Assembly: GCF_002224365.1 (NCBI RefSeq)
Contig: NZ_CP022437.1
Span: forward strand, 4,216,001-4,280,000
Origin: Virgibacillus necropolis
GTDB taxonomy: Bacteria; Bacillota; Bacilli; Bacillales; Amphibacillaceae
Length of the DNA stretch: 64,000 nucleotides
Reading direction: 5' to 3'
This document shows positions 8,284-16,983 of this stretch, in pieces (position 1 is the stretch's first letter; each line of letters begins with the position of its first letter). The position numbers and the translations under genes are program-made. The notes beneath the pieces are model-generated. The model saw only the letters and a program-made list of their open reading frames with translations, ran no database searches and was not told where the DNA came from.

Positions 8284-8868
8284 TTAATTACGCTTGCCTA
8301 ATATTCCATAAAAAAATAATTTCGTAATTTCTTCTGTAAGTGGCAACAACTGTGAATATATATCTTCTCGTTGCATTTGTTCTTTAAAGATTTGAATGTA
8401 CAGCAAGATGGATTCATTCGATATTGATGGATCTACATACCCTTGTCTTTTTCCTTCATCAAATAATTCCATCATTTTAGGCAAAGCCTTATTCGTATAA
8501 AATTCTTCAAGATAATTATTCCCAGTCCCATATTCCATCATAAACTCTTGATAGAAATTTTCATTCATTTCATCAGCAGTTTGTTTTTTAGAAAAGATAA
8601 GCTGCTGAATTTTATCTGGAAAAGGTAAATCACTAGTTAATAATTCCTCTGTTTCATCCCAAGTTTTTTCTATATAAAAACGAATTACTTCATCGGTTAA
8701 TTCGTTTTTACTTCCAAAGTAATTATAAATGGTAACCTGTGATACATTAGCTTTCCTTGCAATTTCAGCAATAGAAACCTTTTTAATTCCAAATTTCATA
8801 AAAAGTGTCAATGCACCTTCTAGGATACTAATCGTTTTCTGTTGCTTACGACGTTCAAAACCATTCAT
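8284..8868 (-). CDS. TetR/AcrR family transcriptional regulator
   Basis: The 194-residue protein has an N-terminal TetR helix-turn-helix (about 25-50, SIAEIARKANVSQVTIYNYF). The C-terminal ligand domain is divergent. I chose the ATG at 8868 because AGAGGTG lies 6-7 nt upstream; the frame could extend to a GTG at 8877 that overlaps that site. It is divergent from an ABC exporter, with a long dyad between the genes, so it most likely represses both the exporter and itself. Confidence 0.88.
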   Translation of the reverse strand: MNGFERRKQQKTISILEGALTLFMKFGIKKVSIAEIARKANVSQVTIYNYFGSKNELTDEVIRFYIEKTWDETEELLTSDLPFPDKIQQLIFSKKQTADEMNENFYQEFMMEYGTGNNYLEEFYTNKALPKMMELFDEGKRQGYVDPSISNESILLYIQIFKEQMQREDIYSQLLPLTEEITKLFFYGILGKRN

Positions 8869-8956
8869 TCCTTTCACCTCTCATTTAGTTTATTAAAATT
8901 TATGAAATAAAACAAATAAAATATTTCAAAAGTGTATTGTAATGGAGATGGTTTGC

Positions 8957-8998
8957 ATATATTATGAAATATATACTTACTAATATTTCATAATATAT
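8957..8998. promoter_or_regulatory. Operator of the TetR / ABC exporter pair
   Basis: The perfect inverted repeat ATATATTATGAAATAT / ATATTTCATAATATAT has 16-bp arms and a 10-bp spacer. Its right edge lies 20 bp before the start of the ABC ATPase gene. A further half-site TTTATGAAAT lies near 8899, closer to tetR. Such symmetry between divergent genes is typical of TetR operators. Confidence 0.7.
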
Positions 8999-9017
8999 AA
9001 GAAAGGTGGTGCGAATT

Positions 9018-9908
9018 ATGCCAATTTCAATTCACCGCTTAACAAAAAAGTTCCCTAATGGAAAAGGAATTTTTGACGTTTCATTTGATGTGGCTGAAGG
9101 TGAAGTGTTTGGATTTTTAGGTCCAAATGGCGCTGGAAAATCAACGACTATCCGCCACCTGATGGGGTTTATGAAGCCGACATCAGGTAGCGCAACTATT
9201 AACAGGCTAAATGCTTGGAAAAAGAGTGCGGAAATTCAACAATCCGTTGGCTATCTACCAGGGGAAACTGCATTTTTAGAAGGAATGAATGGATTAGAGT
9301 TCCTGAGACTCTTGGCAGGAATGAGGAAAATAAAGCAAATAAAACGGCAAAAAGAATTAATTGAACGTTTTCAGTTTGATGTGAAAACTCCTATTCGGAA
9401 AATGTCTAAGGGTATGAAACAAAAAGTTGGCATCGTTGCTGCATTTATGCACGATCCACAGGTATTAATTTTGGATGAACCTACAAGTGGATTGGATCCA
9501 TTAATGCAAAATCTCTTTGTTGATTTAGTGAAAGAAGAAAAGAAACGGGGGAAAACAATTCTAATGTCCTCTCATAGCTTCTCAGAAATTGACCGAACCA
9601 GTGACCGGGTTGGGATTATTAAAGCTGGTCAACTAGTTGCAATTGAGGAGATTCGGAAGTTACAAGCATTACAACGAAAAATTTTCCAAGTTACCGTGAA
9701 AACAAGTGGTGATATAGAAAAGATTAAAAATACCCCTCTTGAAATCGTTCAAATCGATGGACATCAAATCCGGATAGCTATTCAAGGCGATTATGAATCA
9801 TTTGTAAAATCCATCAGTGAATGTGGAATTAACAGCATAGATATTCATCGCCAAAACTTGGAGGATGTATTTATGCATTTCTATAACAAGGATGGTGATC
9901 AATCATGA
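9018..9908 (+). CDS. ABC transporter ATP-binding protein (DrrA/BcrA type)
   Basis: This is the ATPase of an ABC-2-type exporter. It has Walker A GPNGAGKST (35-43), the signature MSKGMKQK (about 129-136) and Walker B VLILDEPTSGLDP (about 149-161), followed by the switch His in SSHSF. The C-terminal extension to residue 296 is usual for drug or bacteriocin exporters. The ATG at 9018 has AAAGGTGG 9 nt upstream; the GTG at 9006 overlaps that site. The stop overlaps the permease start by 4 nt (ATGA), so the two subunits are coupled. Confidence 0.92.
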   Translation: MPISIHRLTKKFPNGKGIFDVSFDVAEGEVFGFLGPNGAGKSTTIRHLMGFMKPTSGSATINRLNAWKKSAEIQQSVGYLPGETAFLEGMNGLEFLRLLAGMRKIKQIKRQKELIERFQFDVKTPIRKMSKGMKQKVGIVAAFMHDPQVLILDEPTSGLDPLMQNLFVDLVKEEKKRGKTILMSSHSFSEIDRTSDRVGIIKAGQLVAIEEIRKLQALQRKIFQVTVKTSGDIEKIKNTPLEIVQIDGHQIRIAIQGDYESFVKSISECGINSIDIHRQNLEDVFMHFYNKDGDQS

Positions 9909-10711
9909 ACGGTTCTCTTTTTGTGACAATGATGAAAAACAATGCGAAGACAGTATGTAGTTTTACATTTGGATCGATGTTTTATTTAGTTCTGATCATT
10001 TGGCTATATCCATATATTGCTGATTCTAAAGTATTTGATACTATGTTTGAAACCTTACCTGAAGGTTATATGAAAGCATTTGGCTTACATGCTGGGATTT
10101 CTAGCCTGAGTGGCTTTGTAGCTGGAGAATACTATGGGTTGTTATTTATTATTATCTTATTAATCTTTTGTGTAACAACCGCTACACAGTTAATTGCGCG
10201 TTTAGTTGATCGAGGCTCAATGGCTTATCTTTTAGCAAGCGGACTTTCTCGCATGAAAATAGCACTTACACAGGCGTCTGTCATCCTCATTTGTCTTACA
10301 GTTATCATTACTCTTACCACTTTAACAGGGGTTATTGGTGCAGAGTTGTTTATTGAGGAGAACAACTTTGCTACGGGATCGTTTATTAAATTGAATATTG
10401 TTACGTACTTACTGTTTTTTGTCATTAGCGGCTACTGTTTTTTATTTTCTTGCTTATTCAATGACGAAAAGAGAGCTTTAGCAATTTCAGGTGCGTTATC
10501 CTTTATCTTCTTTGCAGTTGACATGCTGGCAAAAGTTAGTGATAAACTTGATTGGCTTCAGTATTTTACTGTATTCTCATTATTCGATGCCACTAGCATC
10601 GCAGAGGGAAATGTCGACATTTTACCAATTAGTATTAGTTTAGGTAGTGCAGGGATACTTCTTTATGCACTTGCTATTATAATTTTTAAAAAGAAAGATC
10701 TCCCACTTTAA
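9905..10711 (+). CDS. ABC-2 type exporter permease
   Basis: This 268-residue membrane protein has about six membrane segments and no nucleotide-binding motif. It follows the ATPase with a 4-nt overlap, and the two should form a homodimeric-ATPase exporter. The substrate is unknown. TetR control and the DrrA/BcrA-like partner suggest a toxic small molecule or peptide. Confidence 0.87.
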   Translation: MNGSLFVTMMKNNAKTVCSFTFGSMFYLVLIIWLYPYIADSKVFDTMFETLPEGYMKAFGLHAGISSLSGFVAGEYYGLLFIIILLIFCVTTATQLIARLVDRGSMAYLLASGLSRMKIALTQASVILICLTVIITLTTLTGVIGAELFIEENNFATGSFIKLNIVTYLLFFVISGYCFLFSCLFNDEKRALAISGALSFIFFAVDMLAKVSDKLDWLQYFTVFSLFDATSIAEGNVDILPISISLGSAGILLYALAIIIFKKKDLPL

Positions 10712-10719
10712 TATGTAAA

Positions 10720-10743
10720 GGTTGGAGACATAGCGCTCCAACC
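10720..10743. terminator. Convergent-gene hairpin
   Basis: A perfect GGTTGGAG / CTCCAACC stem with an 8-nt loop lies between the convergent permease and DksA-like genes. It lacks a proper T-run on either strand, so terminator function is only likely. Confidence 0.5.
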
Positions 10744-10750
10744 AATAGCA

Positions 10751-11365
10751 TCATTCTTCAGGGTGACCATCAAACGTTGCTGTTCCAATACCTTCTGTGT
10801 CATCGACAATTCCAATATTTTCATCACTATTGATATACATTTCGTCATAGTCGTCATGATCTTGATTCCCACCAAGATCAGAAGGAGTATCAGATGATCC
10901 ATATTTACCGACATCTTGCCATGCGTCTTCTCTATCATATCCAGTTTGTGTTTCATTTGTGTGCTCGTGGATATCCATCGTTAAAATATCCTCTTCAACA
11001 GGGCGATATGCTACAAAACCAGCATTGTTTGCATGTTCAAGGCACTGATCAGCGGTTGGAATAGCTTCTAACCGTTCCAAGGGTATGTCCGTACCACATC
11101 TTCGGCAAATGCCATACGTACCTTCCTCAATTGCTGACATAGCTTCATTGATTTCTTTAAGTTCAACCTCTGCATGCTGTGATAATGCTTGTTCCCGTTC
11201 CAGATCATACATCTCTGTTCCCATATCGGCTGGATGATTATCATAATTTGACAGCTCTTGATTTCTTCTGGAATATTCCCCTTCTGATTCCATTAGAGTA
11301 AACAATTCTGACTGCCTTTCAACTAATTGGTTTTTAAAATGTGTTAATTGTTCACTTGTAAGCAT
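10751..11365 (-). CDS. yteA: TraR/DksA-family zinc-finger protein, YteA-like
   Basis: The 204-residue protein has an N-terminal coiled coil (about 1-80) and a DksA-type zinc site made of Cys87, Cys90, Cys108 and His111 (YGICRRCG then ADQCLEHA), where the family usually has a fourth Cys. Relatives in Bacillus (YteA, YocK) are sporulation or stress proteins that may act at the RNA polymerase secondary channel, but their role is unproven. The acidic tail of about 90 residues is unlike DksA. The ATG is preceded by GGAGGGG. Confidence 0.85.
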   Translation of the reverse strand: MLTSEQLTHFKNQLVERQSELFTLMESEGEYSRRNQELSNYDNHPADMGTEMYDLEREQALSQHAEVELKEINEAMSAIEEGTYGICRRCGTDIPLERLEAIPTADQCLEHANNAGFVAYRPVEEDILTMDIHEHTNETQTGYDREDAWQDVGKYGSSDTPSDLGGNQDHDDYDEMYINSDENIGIVDDTEGIGTATFDGHPEE

Positions 11366-11443
11366 AGCCTTTCCCCTCCAAATAGGTACAAATTAGTTCT
11401 ACCTATAATTTGTGCAGAAGACCAGTATTCATGCGGTTAAAAG

Positions 11444-11893
11444 CTATTGGTTTTTTGACCAAATCATGTCAATGTGGGGAATATTATCATCCAAATAAAC
11501 ATCGGAAATTTGAACAAATCCTAACGCTGAATAAAATTTATGTAGATAATTCTGAGCCTGAATTTTTATCGTGTTTTCGGTCCACTCATCCGTTACAAAT
11601 TGAATTGCCTTTTTCATAAGTAATTTCGCATAACCATTAGCGCGAAAGTCTCTTGTAACTAGTACACGACCAATTGATACTTCCTCATATTTCGTATTAC
11701 TTGGCAGGATTCGTACGTATGCAGCAATCTGATTATCGATGGTTAAAAAGTAATGAATGGCTGCTTGGTCATAATTATCTATCTCCTCGTATGCACATTC
11801 CTGCTCAACTACAAATACATCTACTCGAGCTTTCATAATGCTATATAACTCATCATTTGATAACGCTTGAAATTCCTTTACATTCCAATTCAA
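11444..11893 (-). CDS. GNAT N-acetyltransferase, ElaA family
   Basis: The 149-residue protein shows the ElaA-type start (LYSIMKARVDVFVVEQ), the acetyl-CoA-binding stretch IGRVLVTRDFRANGYAKLL and the late motif FYSALGF. The substrate is unknown. The open frame runs on to 11980 and would overlap nrdB. I prefer the TTG at 11893 because AGGGTG lies 6 nt upstream and the overlap disappears. GTG at 11902 is the alternative. Confidence 0.8.
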   Translation of the reverse strand: MNWNVKEFQALSNDELYSIMKARVDVFVVEQECAYEEIDNYDQAAIHYFLTIDNQIAAYVRILPSNTKYEEVSIGRVLVTRDFRANGYAKLLMKKAIQFVTDEWTENTIKIQAQNYLHKFYSALGFVQISDVYLDDNIPHIDMIWSKNQ

Positions 11894-11925
11894 CTCGTTC
11901 ACCCTTTTTTCTTTACATAGTAGCA

Positions 11926-11954
11926 GAAAAGCAGCCTCTATTCTAGAAGCTGCT
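11926..11954 (-). terminator. Terminator of nrdA-nrdB
   Basis: On the minus strand AGCAGCTTCTA / TAGAGGCTGCT (one G-U pair) is followed by TTTTCTGC, directly after the nrdB stop codon. Confidence 0.8.
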
Positions 11955-11960
11955 CTTACT

Positions 11961-13004
11961 TTACAAATCGTCGAATCCATTATCCGTATAATTCACTTTT
12001 GTATATTGTCTTGACTTTTGCTCAAAGAAATCAGATTTACCTAAATCCACTTCTTCATACGCTTTAATCCAGCGCAAAGGATTTTTACGGTACTCGGGAT
12101 AAGGTCGCTCGTAACCAAGTTGTTTACACCGAACATTTGCATAAAACTTAATATAAGCTTCTACATCCTCAATGTTAATCCCCGTAATCTTGTCCCCAAT
12201 TATATAGTTTGCCCACTCTATTTCTAGCTCAGCCGCTTCTTTAAATGTTTGTTGAACGAAATTACTCATTTCTTCTGAATCAAATTCTGGATATTCAACT
12301 AGTACCTCTTTATAAATTCTTACAAATAAATCAACATGAATTTGTTCATCGCGGTTAATATAATTAATCATGGTAGATGTCGCGACCATCTTTTGATTTC
12401 GTGCTAAATGGTAGAAAAATGCAAAGCCTGAGTAGAAGAAAAGCCCTTCCAAAATGACATCGTAAACAATGGATTTTAACAAACTTTCTACCGATGGATT
12501 TTCCACAAACTCTGTATATCCATTTGTAATAAAATCATTTCGCTTTTCTAAAACAGGCTCGCTTCGCCAGAAATCAAACACTTCGTCTTGTTTGGACTTA
12601 GAAACGAGACTTGATAATACATATGAATAGGAATGATTATGAATTACCTCTTGTTGCGCCAGAATAATCATCAATGCATTTAGACTCGAATCTGTTAAGT
12701 AATCCGCAACTTTTCCCGCATAGTCCGTTTGAATACTATCAAGCAAAGCTAATAAGCCAATAATTTTTAGAAATGCTTCCTGCTCATTGGAAGTTAGTGT
12801 TTGTATTTGTTTCTTGTCTTGAGCCATATTAATTTCAAACGGAGTCCAAAAGTTACCAAGCATTTTTTTATATTTCGGGTATGCCCAAGCGAACCTGACA
12901 TCATCCCAGTTTAAAATATTAGAGCTTTTACCATTAATAATTTTTGTCGAACGATTTGGTGCCTGCTTGTCCATGATTGTGCGTGTTTGTATCGGTGAAT
13001 CCAT
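11961..13004 (-). CDS. nrdB: Ribonucleotide reductase class I, small (radical) subunit
   Basis: This subunit generates the radical used by NrdA to make deoxyribonucleotides. All six metal ligands of the diiron or dimanganese site are visible: Asp89, Glu119, His122, Glu186, Glu220 and His223. Tyr126, seven residues after Glu119, occupies the tyrosyl-radical position, so this is not a tyrosine-less subclass. The ATG follows AGGAGGAG. No nrdI or nrdH is adjacent, so I avoid the class Ib name NrdF. It is co-transcribed with nrdA under a cobalamin riboswitch. Confidence 0.93.
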   Translation of the reverse strand: MDSPIQTRTIMDKQAPNRSTKIINGKSSNILNWDDVRFAWAYPKYKKMLGNFWTPFEINMAQDKKQIQTLTSNEQEAFLKIIGLLALLDSIQTDYAGKVADYLTDSSLNALMIILAQQEVIHNHSYSYVLSSLVSKSKQDEVFDFWRSEPVLEKRNDFITNGYTEFVENPSVESLLKSIVYDVILEGLFFYSGFAFFYHLARNQKMVATSTMINYINRDEQIHVDLFVRIYKEVLVEYPEFDSEEMSNFVQQTFKEAAELEIEWANYIIGDKITGINIEDVEAYIKFYANVRCKQLGYERPYPEYRKNPLRWIKAYEEVDLGKSDFFEQKSRQYTKVNYTDNGFDDL

Positions 13005-13084
13005 AGTATCTCCTCCTATCGGCGGGGTCAGTCCCCCACCACGTTAATACGTTAAAGTGATAATGCGATGGAGGACTGTCCCCC

Positions 13085-15325
13085 TTAACTCGAACATGAT
13101 TCACATTCTTCAATATCTGATGAAGTTGATCGTAAATAATAGGTTGTTTTGAAACCTGACTGCCATGCTAAAAGATGTATTTCTAATAATTCACGAGCTT
13201 GTACACCGTTTGGCACATAAATGTTAAAGGAAATCCCTTGATCAATATGTTTTTGTCTTGCAGCATTTTGCGCAACACTCCATTTTTGATCAATCATATA
13301 AGCGGATTTGTAATACCATGTTGTTTCTGCACTTAAATCAGGTGCTGTTACAGGTATTTTAAAATCCTTTTTTTCCTCAGAATAAAATTTCCTGAAAATC
13401 GGATCAATACTTGCTGAGCTCCCAGCTATTAGCGAAGTGGAAGAGTTCGGTGCCACCGCCATCAAGTAGCTATTTCGTATACCATTCTCTTGTACATCCT
13501 CCTGCAGTTTATTCCAGTCAAAATTTGATTCCGCTTGATTCAAATAGCCTTTTCGTTCAAAATATTTTCCAGTATCCCATTCTGATCCACTAAACAGCGG
13601 ATATGGCTCTTTTTCCTTTGCCAGATCCATACTCGCTTGGATTGTTAAATATGCAATCTTTTCATACAGTGAATCCGCAAATTCAATGGATTCCTCACTT
13701 TCCCATTTCATGCGTTTTAGCGCCAATAAATGATGCCATCCGAATGTTCCTAGACCGATTGCCCGGTACCGCACGTTTGTATATCTAGCTTGCGGAACAG
13801 GAATATGGTTCAAGTCAATCACATTATCCAGCATTCGAACTTGTATCGGTATTAATTTTTCCAGAACATCATCAACCACTGCCCGTCCCAAATTAATCGA
13901 GGATAGATTGCACACAACGAAATCCCCTGGTTCTTTCGTAATTAAAATTTTACCATCCTTTGTTTGCTGATCAATAAACTTGGTAGGGCTTTGGTTTTGC
14001 ATAATTTCCGTGCAAAGATTACTGCAATAAATCATGCCCGTATGTTTATTTACATTTTGGCGATTAACTTCATCCCGGTAAAAAAGGAACGGCCCACCTG
14101 TTTCAAGTTGCCCTTTCATAATGCTTTTCATAATTTCAATTGCTGGAACCGCTTCTTTAGAAAGAGTTGGATTTGCAACACACTCCGCATACCTTTCACG
14201 GAAAGATCCGTTTTCCTTTTCTTCATCGTAAAAGTTCTCTAATGAGTATCCCATCACAGTTCGAATTTCATGAGGATCAAATAAATACCAATCATCTCGA
14301 GCTTCAACCTTTTCCATAAACAAATCAGGCAGCGTCACACCAGTAAACAAATCGTGGGTTCGCATCCGTTCATCACCGTTGTTTAGTTTCGCATCAAGAA
14401 ATGAGTGAATATCCTTGTGCCAAACATCTAAATAAACACAAATAGCACCCTTACGCTGACCAAGCTGATCCACGCTGACAGCTGTATTATTTAGCTGCTT
14501 CATCCATGGAATGACACCTGATGATGCCCCCTTAAAGCCTTTAATCATACTTCCGCTACTACGAATTTTCCCCAAATAGACGCCGATTCCACCACCATTT
14601 TTTGATAAATTTGCAATATCGGTATTGCTATCATAAATACTTTGTAGACTATCATCCAATGTATCAATAAAACAGCTAGACAATTGCCCATAGCTTTTTC
14701 CAGCATTTGAAAGTGTTGGTGTTGCAACAGTCATATATAGATTACTCATCGCCCAATAAGCCTGTCCCACCAAGTCCATACGTCTATCCTTAGGCTCATC
14801 CTGCATAAGTGTCATTGCGATGATCATAAATCGCTCTTGAGGAAGCTCATAAATTTCTTTCGTATAATTTTTTGCTAAGTAACGATCGGCTAATGTCTTT
14901 AAGCCGATAAAGGTAAAAAGCTGATCTCGCTCAGGCCTAATTAATCTTTCTAACTGATCCACTTCATCTTTATCATAGGTATGTAATAAACCCTGGTCGT
15001 AAATTCCAATTTCCGTTATCTCCGAGATTAACTTGTAAAGCGAACCATATTTTTTCTCATAATCATAATTTCGATTTTTTGCTGCTTGGTTGTACAACCA
15101 TTCCGAGTAAATCATAGCTGCAACATATGTCCAATCAGGATGCTCTTCATCTATATTTGATAAAGCTTCCAATGTTAGATGGTTTACCCATTCTTCTGTA
15201 GATATGCTTTCTTTCGTATTCGCATTTTTGTCTAGAAATGATTGGATTGGCATAGTTGGAAAAGCCTCTTTTACCCTTTCTTCTAAATAACTTTTCCAGC
15301 TTTTCGTAAGTATTGCAGTTTGCAT
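13085..15325 (-). CDS. nrdA: Ribonucleotide reductase class I, large (catalytic) subunit
   Basis: This 746-residue subunit reduces ribonucleotides. It has no N-terminal ATP-cone of usual size, which hints at weak or absent dATP inhibition. Active-site signatures are LSSCFIDTLDD (redox Cys, about residue 217), SNLCTEI (Asn, radical Cys and Glu) and the Ser-rich phosphate loop APNSSTSLIAGSSASIDPIF. The C-terminal CESCSS carries the shuttle cysteines. The ATG at 15325 follows AAGGAGATG. The leader holds a cobalamin riboswitch and terminator, so expression should fall when B12 is plentiful. nrdB follows after 80 bp containing short GGGGGACTGACCCC-type repeats. Confidence 0.95.
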   Translation of the reverse strand: MQTAILTKSWKSYLEERVKEAFPTMPIQSFLDKNANTKESISTEEWVNHLTLEALSNIDEEHPDWTYVAAMIYSEWLYNQAAKNRNYDYEKKYGSLYKLISEITEIGIYDQGLLHTYDKDEVDQLERLIRPERDQLFTFIGLKTLADRYLAKNYTKEIYELPQERFMIIAMTLMQDEPKDRRMDLVGQAYWAMSNLYMTVATPTLSNAGKSYGQLSSCFIDTLDDSLQSIYDSNTDIANLSKNGGGIGVYLGKIRSSGSMIKGFKGASSGVIPWMKQLNNTAVSVDQLGQRKGAICVYLDVWHKDIHSFLDAKLNNGDERMRTHDLFTGVTLPDLFMEKVEARDDWYLFDPHEIRTVMGYSLENFYDEEKENGSFRERYAECVANPTLSKEAVPAIEIMKSIMKGQLETGGPFLFYRDEVNRQNVNKHTGMIYCSNLCTEIMQNQSPTKFIDQQTKDGKILITKEPGDFVVCNLSSINLGRAVVDDVLEKLIPIQVRMLDNVIDLNHIPVPQARYTNVRYRAIGLGTFGWHHLLALKRMKWESEESIEFADSLYEKIAYLTIQASMDLAKEKEPYPLFSGSEWDTGKYFERKGYLNQAESNFDWNKLQEDVQENGIRNSYLMAVAPNSSTSLIAGSSASIDPIFRKFYSEEKKDFKIPVTAPDLSAETTWYYKSAYMIDQKWSVAQNAARQKHIDQGISFNIYVPNGVQARELLEIHLLAWQSGFKTTYYLRSTSSDIEECESCSS

Positions 15326-15351
15326 GATTCAACATCTCCTTTTTATGTACT

Positions 15352-15386
15352 AAAAAACCGCTCATGCTAGGAGGCCATGAACGGTT
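15352..15386 (-). terminator. Regulated terminator of the cobalamin riboswitch
   Basis: On the minus strand AACCGTTCATG / CATGAGCGGTT (one G-U pair) has a 9-nt loop and is followed by six T. It lies between the riboswitch and nrdA, 27 nt before the start codon, so it would be the expression platform. Confidence 0.85.
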
Positions 15387-15463
15387 AAAACGACAGAAAT
15401 AATCTACTTCTCCATCGTTTCGTCTTCTTTGGCCCCGAAGAATGGAAACTTTTCACAAGGTTT

Positions 15464-15630
15464 GGCAGGTCTCCTGACTTATGTGTTCATCTACTTGAGT
15501 ACCTTCCCATATTATTAACGTTAAGCTAACAATACAGTGGATAATTTCTCGTTCGTTCACATTCACAGTTGCGGGGACAGTTCTGGTTTTGCACCAGATT
15601 CCCTATTAAGGCCACTAAATTTGGCCACCA
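15464..15630 (-). ncRNA. Cobalamin (B12) riboswitch
   Basis: Reading the minus strand, the conserved core blocks appear in order: GGTGGCC, then GGGAATCTGGTG, then AACTGTCCCCGCAACTGT, and finally the B12 box AGTCAGGAGACCTGCC (15464-15479). Spacing fits the family. It sits in the nrdA leader between a promoter and a strong terminator, so adenosylcobalamin binding would stop transcription of this B12-independent reductase. That control logic is known where a B12-dependent class II reductase (NrdJ) is also present. Confidence 0.95.
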
Positions 15631-15652
15631 AACTTGTAGGATAAAACTATAT

Positions 15653-15681
15653 ATAGTATGTAGTTTTTAAATATTTAGCAA
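15653..15681 (-). promoter_or_regulatory. Predicted promoter of the riboswitch-nrdAB transcript
   Basis: On the minus strand TTGCTA (15676-15681) and TACTAT (15653-15658) are 17 bp apart, about 25 bp upstream of the riboswitch. The remainder of the gap to the next gene shows no feature that I can name. Confidence 0.5.
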
Positions 15682-15804
15682 TATCTTGTGTTTTAAGGCT
15701 ATCATAGGTTGAGAATGATTGCAATACTATCTCTGTAAAAAAGGAATATTTAACTAAGTGTCGAATTACTATTAATTAGGTAGAAGTATAGGAGGTCATA
15801 GTAA

Positions 15805-16680
15805 ATGGTGCAATCTAAACAAACAATCGGATTTATTGGAATAGGTGTAATGGGAAAAAGTATGGCAAAAAATTTGATGACTGCCGGTTACCCAGTTCAA
15901 GTATTTACACGTACAAAAGAAAAAGCGCGGTCACTCATTGAAGAAGGAGCTACTTGGAGTGAATCAGTTGCTGAACTTGCACGAGAAGTAGACGTAATCA
16001 TCACAATGGTTGGATATCCAAATGATGTCGAGTCTATCTATTTTGGTGGAGATGGAATTTTAGAAAACGCGAAAAAAAAATCATATGTGGTAGACATGAC
16101 CACGTCCAAACCTTCTTTAGCTGAGAAAATAGGCAGAGATGCGGCACAACAGGGACTTTTCTCGTTAGATGCACCAGTATCTGGCGGAGATGTTGGTGCC
16201 CAAAATGGCAAATTATCAATTATGGTTGGTGGAGATGTACAAGTATATCAGGAGTTGCTCCCAATTTTCAAAGTGATGGGAAGTAACATTATTCATCAAG
16301 GAAAGTCTGGTGCTGGTCAACATACCAAGCTTTGCAACCAAATCACAATTGCGTCTAACATGATCGGTGTTTGCGAAGCAATTGTTTATGCAAAAAAGGC
16401 TGGACTTGACCCGGAAAAGGTTTTGGAAAGCATTACAACTGGCGCTGCAGGTAGCTGGTCATTATCAAACCTTGCACCAAGAATGATAGAAGGTGACTTT
16501 GCCCCAGGTTTCTTCGTGAAGCACTTTATCAAAGATATGAGACTTGCACTAGAGTCAGCAAATGAAATGGACTTATTGACACCTGGGCTTGCACTCTCAC
16601 TTGAACTTTACACAGAGTTAGCAGAGCAAGGAGATGAAGATAGCGGAACCCAGGCATTGGTAAAGCTATTTAATAAGTAA
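15805..16680 (+). CDS. ykwC: NAD(P)-dependent beta-hydroxyacid dehydrogenase, YkwC-like
   Basis: This is a 3-hydroxyisobutyrate dehydrogenase-family oxidoreductase of 291 residues. It has the Rossmann motif GFIGIGVMGKSMAKNL (residues 9-24), the substrate-binding DAPVSGGDVGAQNG and the catalytic Lys in GAGQHTKLCNQ. The ATG follows AGGAGGTCA. The true substrate is unknown; the closest named relative I recognise is B. subtilis YkwC. It stands alone on the plus strand, convergent with the next pair. Confidence 0.85.
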   Translation: MVQSKQTIGFIGIGVMGKSMAKNLMTAGYPVQVFTRTKEKARSLIEEGATWSESVAELAREVDVIITMVGYPNDVESIYFGGDGILENAKKKSYVVDMTTSKPSLAEKIGRDAAQQGLFSLDAPVSGGDVGAQNGKLSIMVGGDVQVYQELLPIFKVMGSNIIHQGKSGAGQHTKLCNQITIASNMIGVCEAIVYAKKAGLDPEKVLESITTGAAGSWSLSNLAPRMIEGDFAPGFFVKHFIKDMRLALESANEMDLLTPGLALSLELYTELAEQGDEDSGTQALVKLFNK

Positions 16681-16681
16681 A

Positions 16682-16981
16682 TCACTTTTTTCGTTTGTCA
16701 ATTTGCTCTTGTACGATAAATGCTAAATCGTCATTGCCAAAAAGTTGTAATACATTCATAACAGTCGAGTCAGGAATTTCTTCTGACTCTTTTTTTGGTA
16801 CAGTTAGCTCTAACGCTTCATCCAAGGCATTGTTTTTCATTTGCGATGGATACGCCTGTTCATACAAGGACCTAGGCTCGAGGTCATTGTTTATACACCA
16901 CTGGGCATAAATTAAGATCATCATTTTCTCGTCGTTTTGATAGCTTTCAATGACCCTTTCTTCCATTTCTTTTCGCTCCAT
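16682..16981 (-). CDS. Small conserved hypothetical protein
   Basis: I do not recognise this acidic 99-residue protein. It appears helical and soluble, without Cys motifs or membrane segments. It starts 2 nt after the methyltransferase stop codon with AGAAGGTGA inside the end of that gene, so it is the second gene of a two-gene operon. A link to the methyltransferase is only implied by position. Confidence 0.65.
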   Translation of the reverse strand: MERKEMEERVIESYQNDEKMMILIYAQWCINNDLEPRSLYEQAYPSQMKNNALDEALELTVPKKESEEIPDSTVMNVLQLFGNDDLAFIVQEQIDKRKK

Positions 16982-16983
16982 CG

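Noticed and set aside
11961-15325. Class Ib names nrdE/nrdF
   Set aside because: No nrdI or nrdH is adjacent, and the cobalamin riboswitch context fits a class I enzyme of undetermined subclass, so I used nrdA/nrdB.
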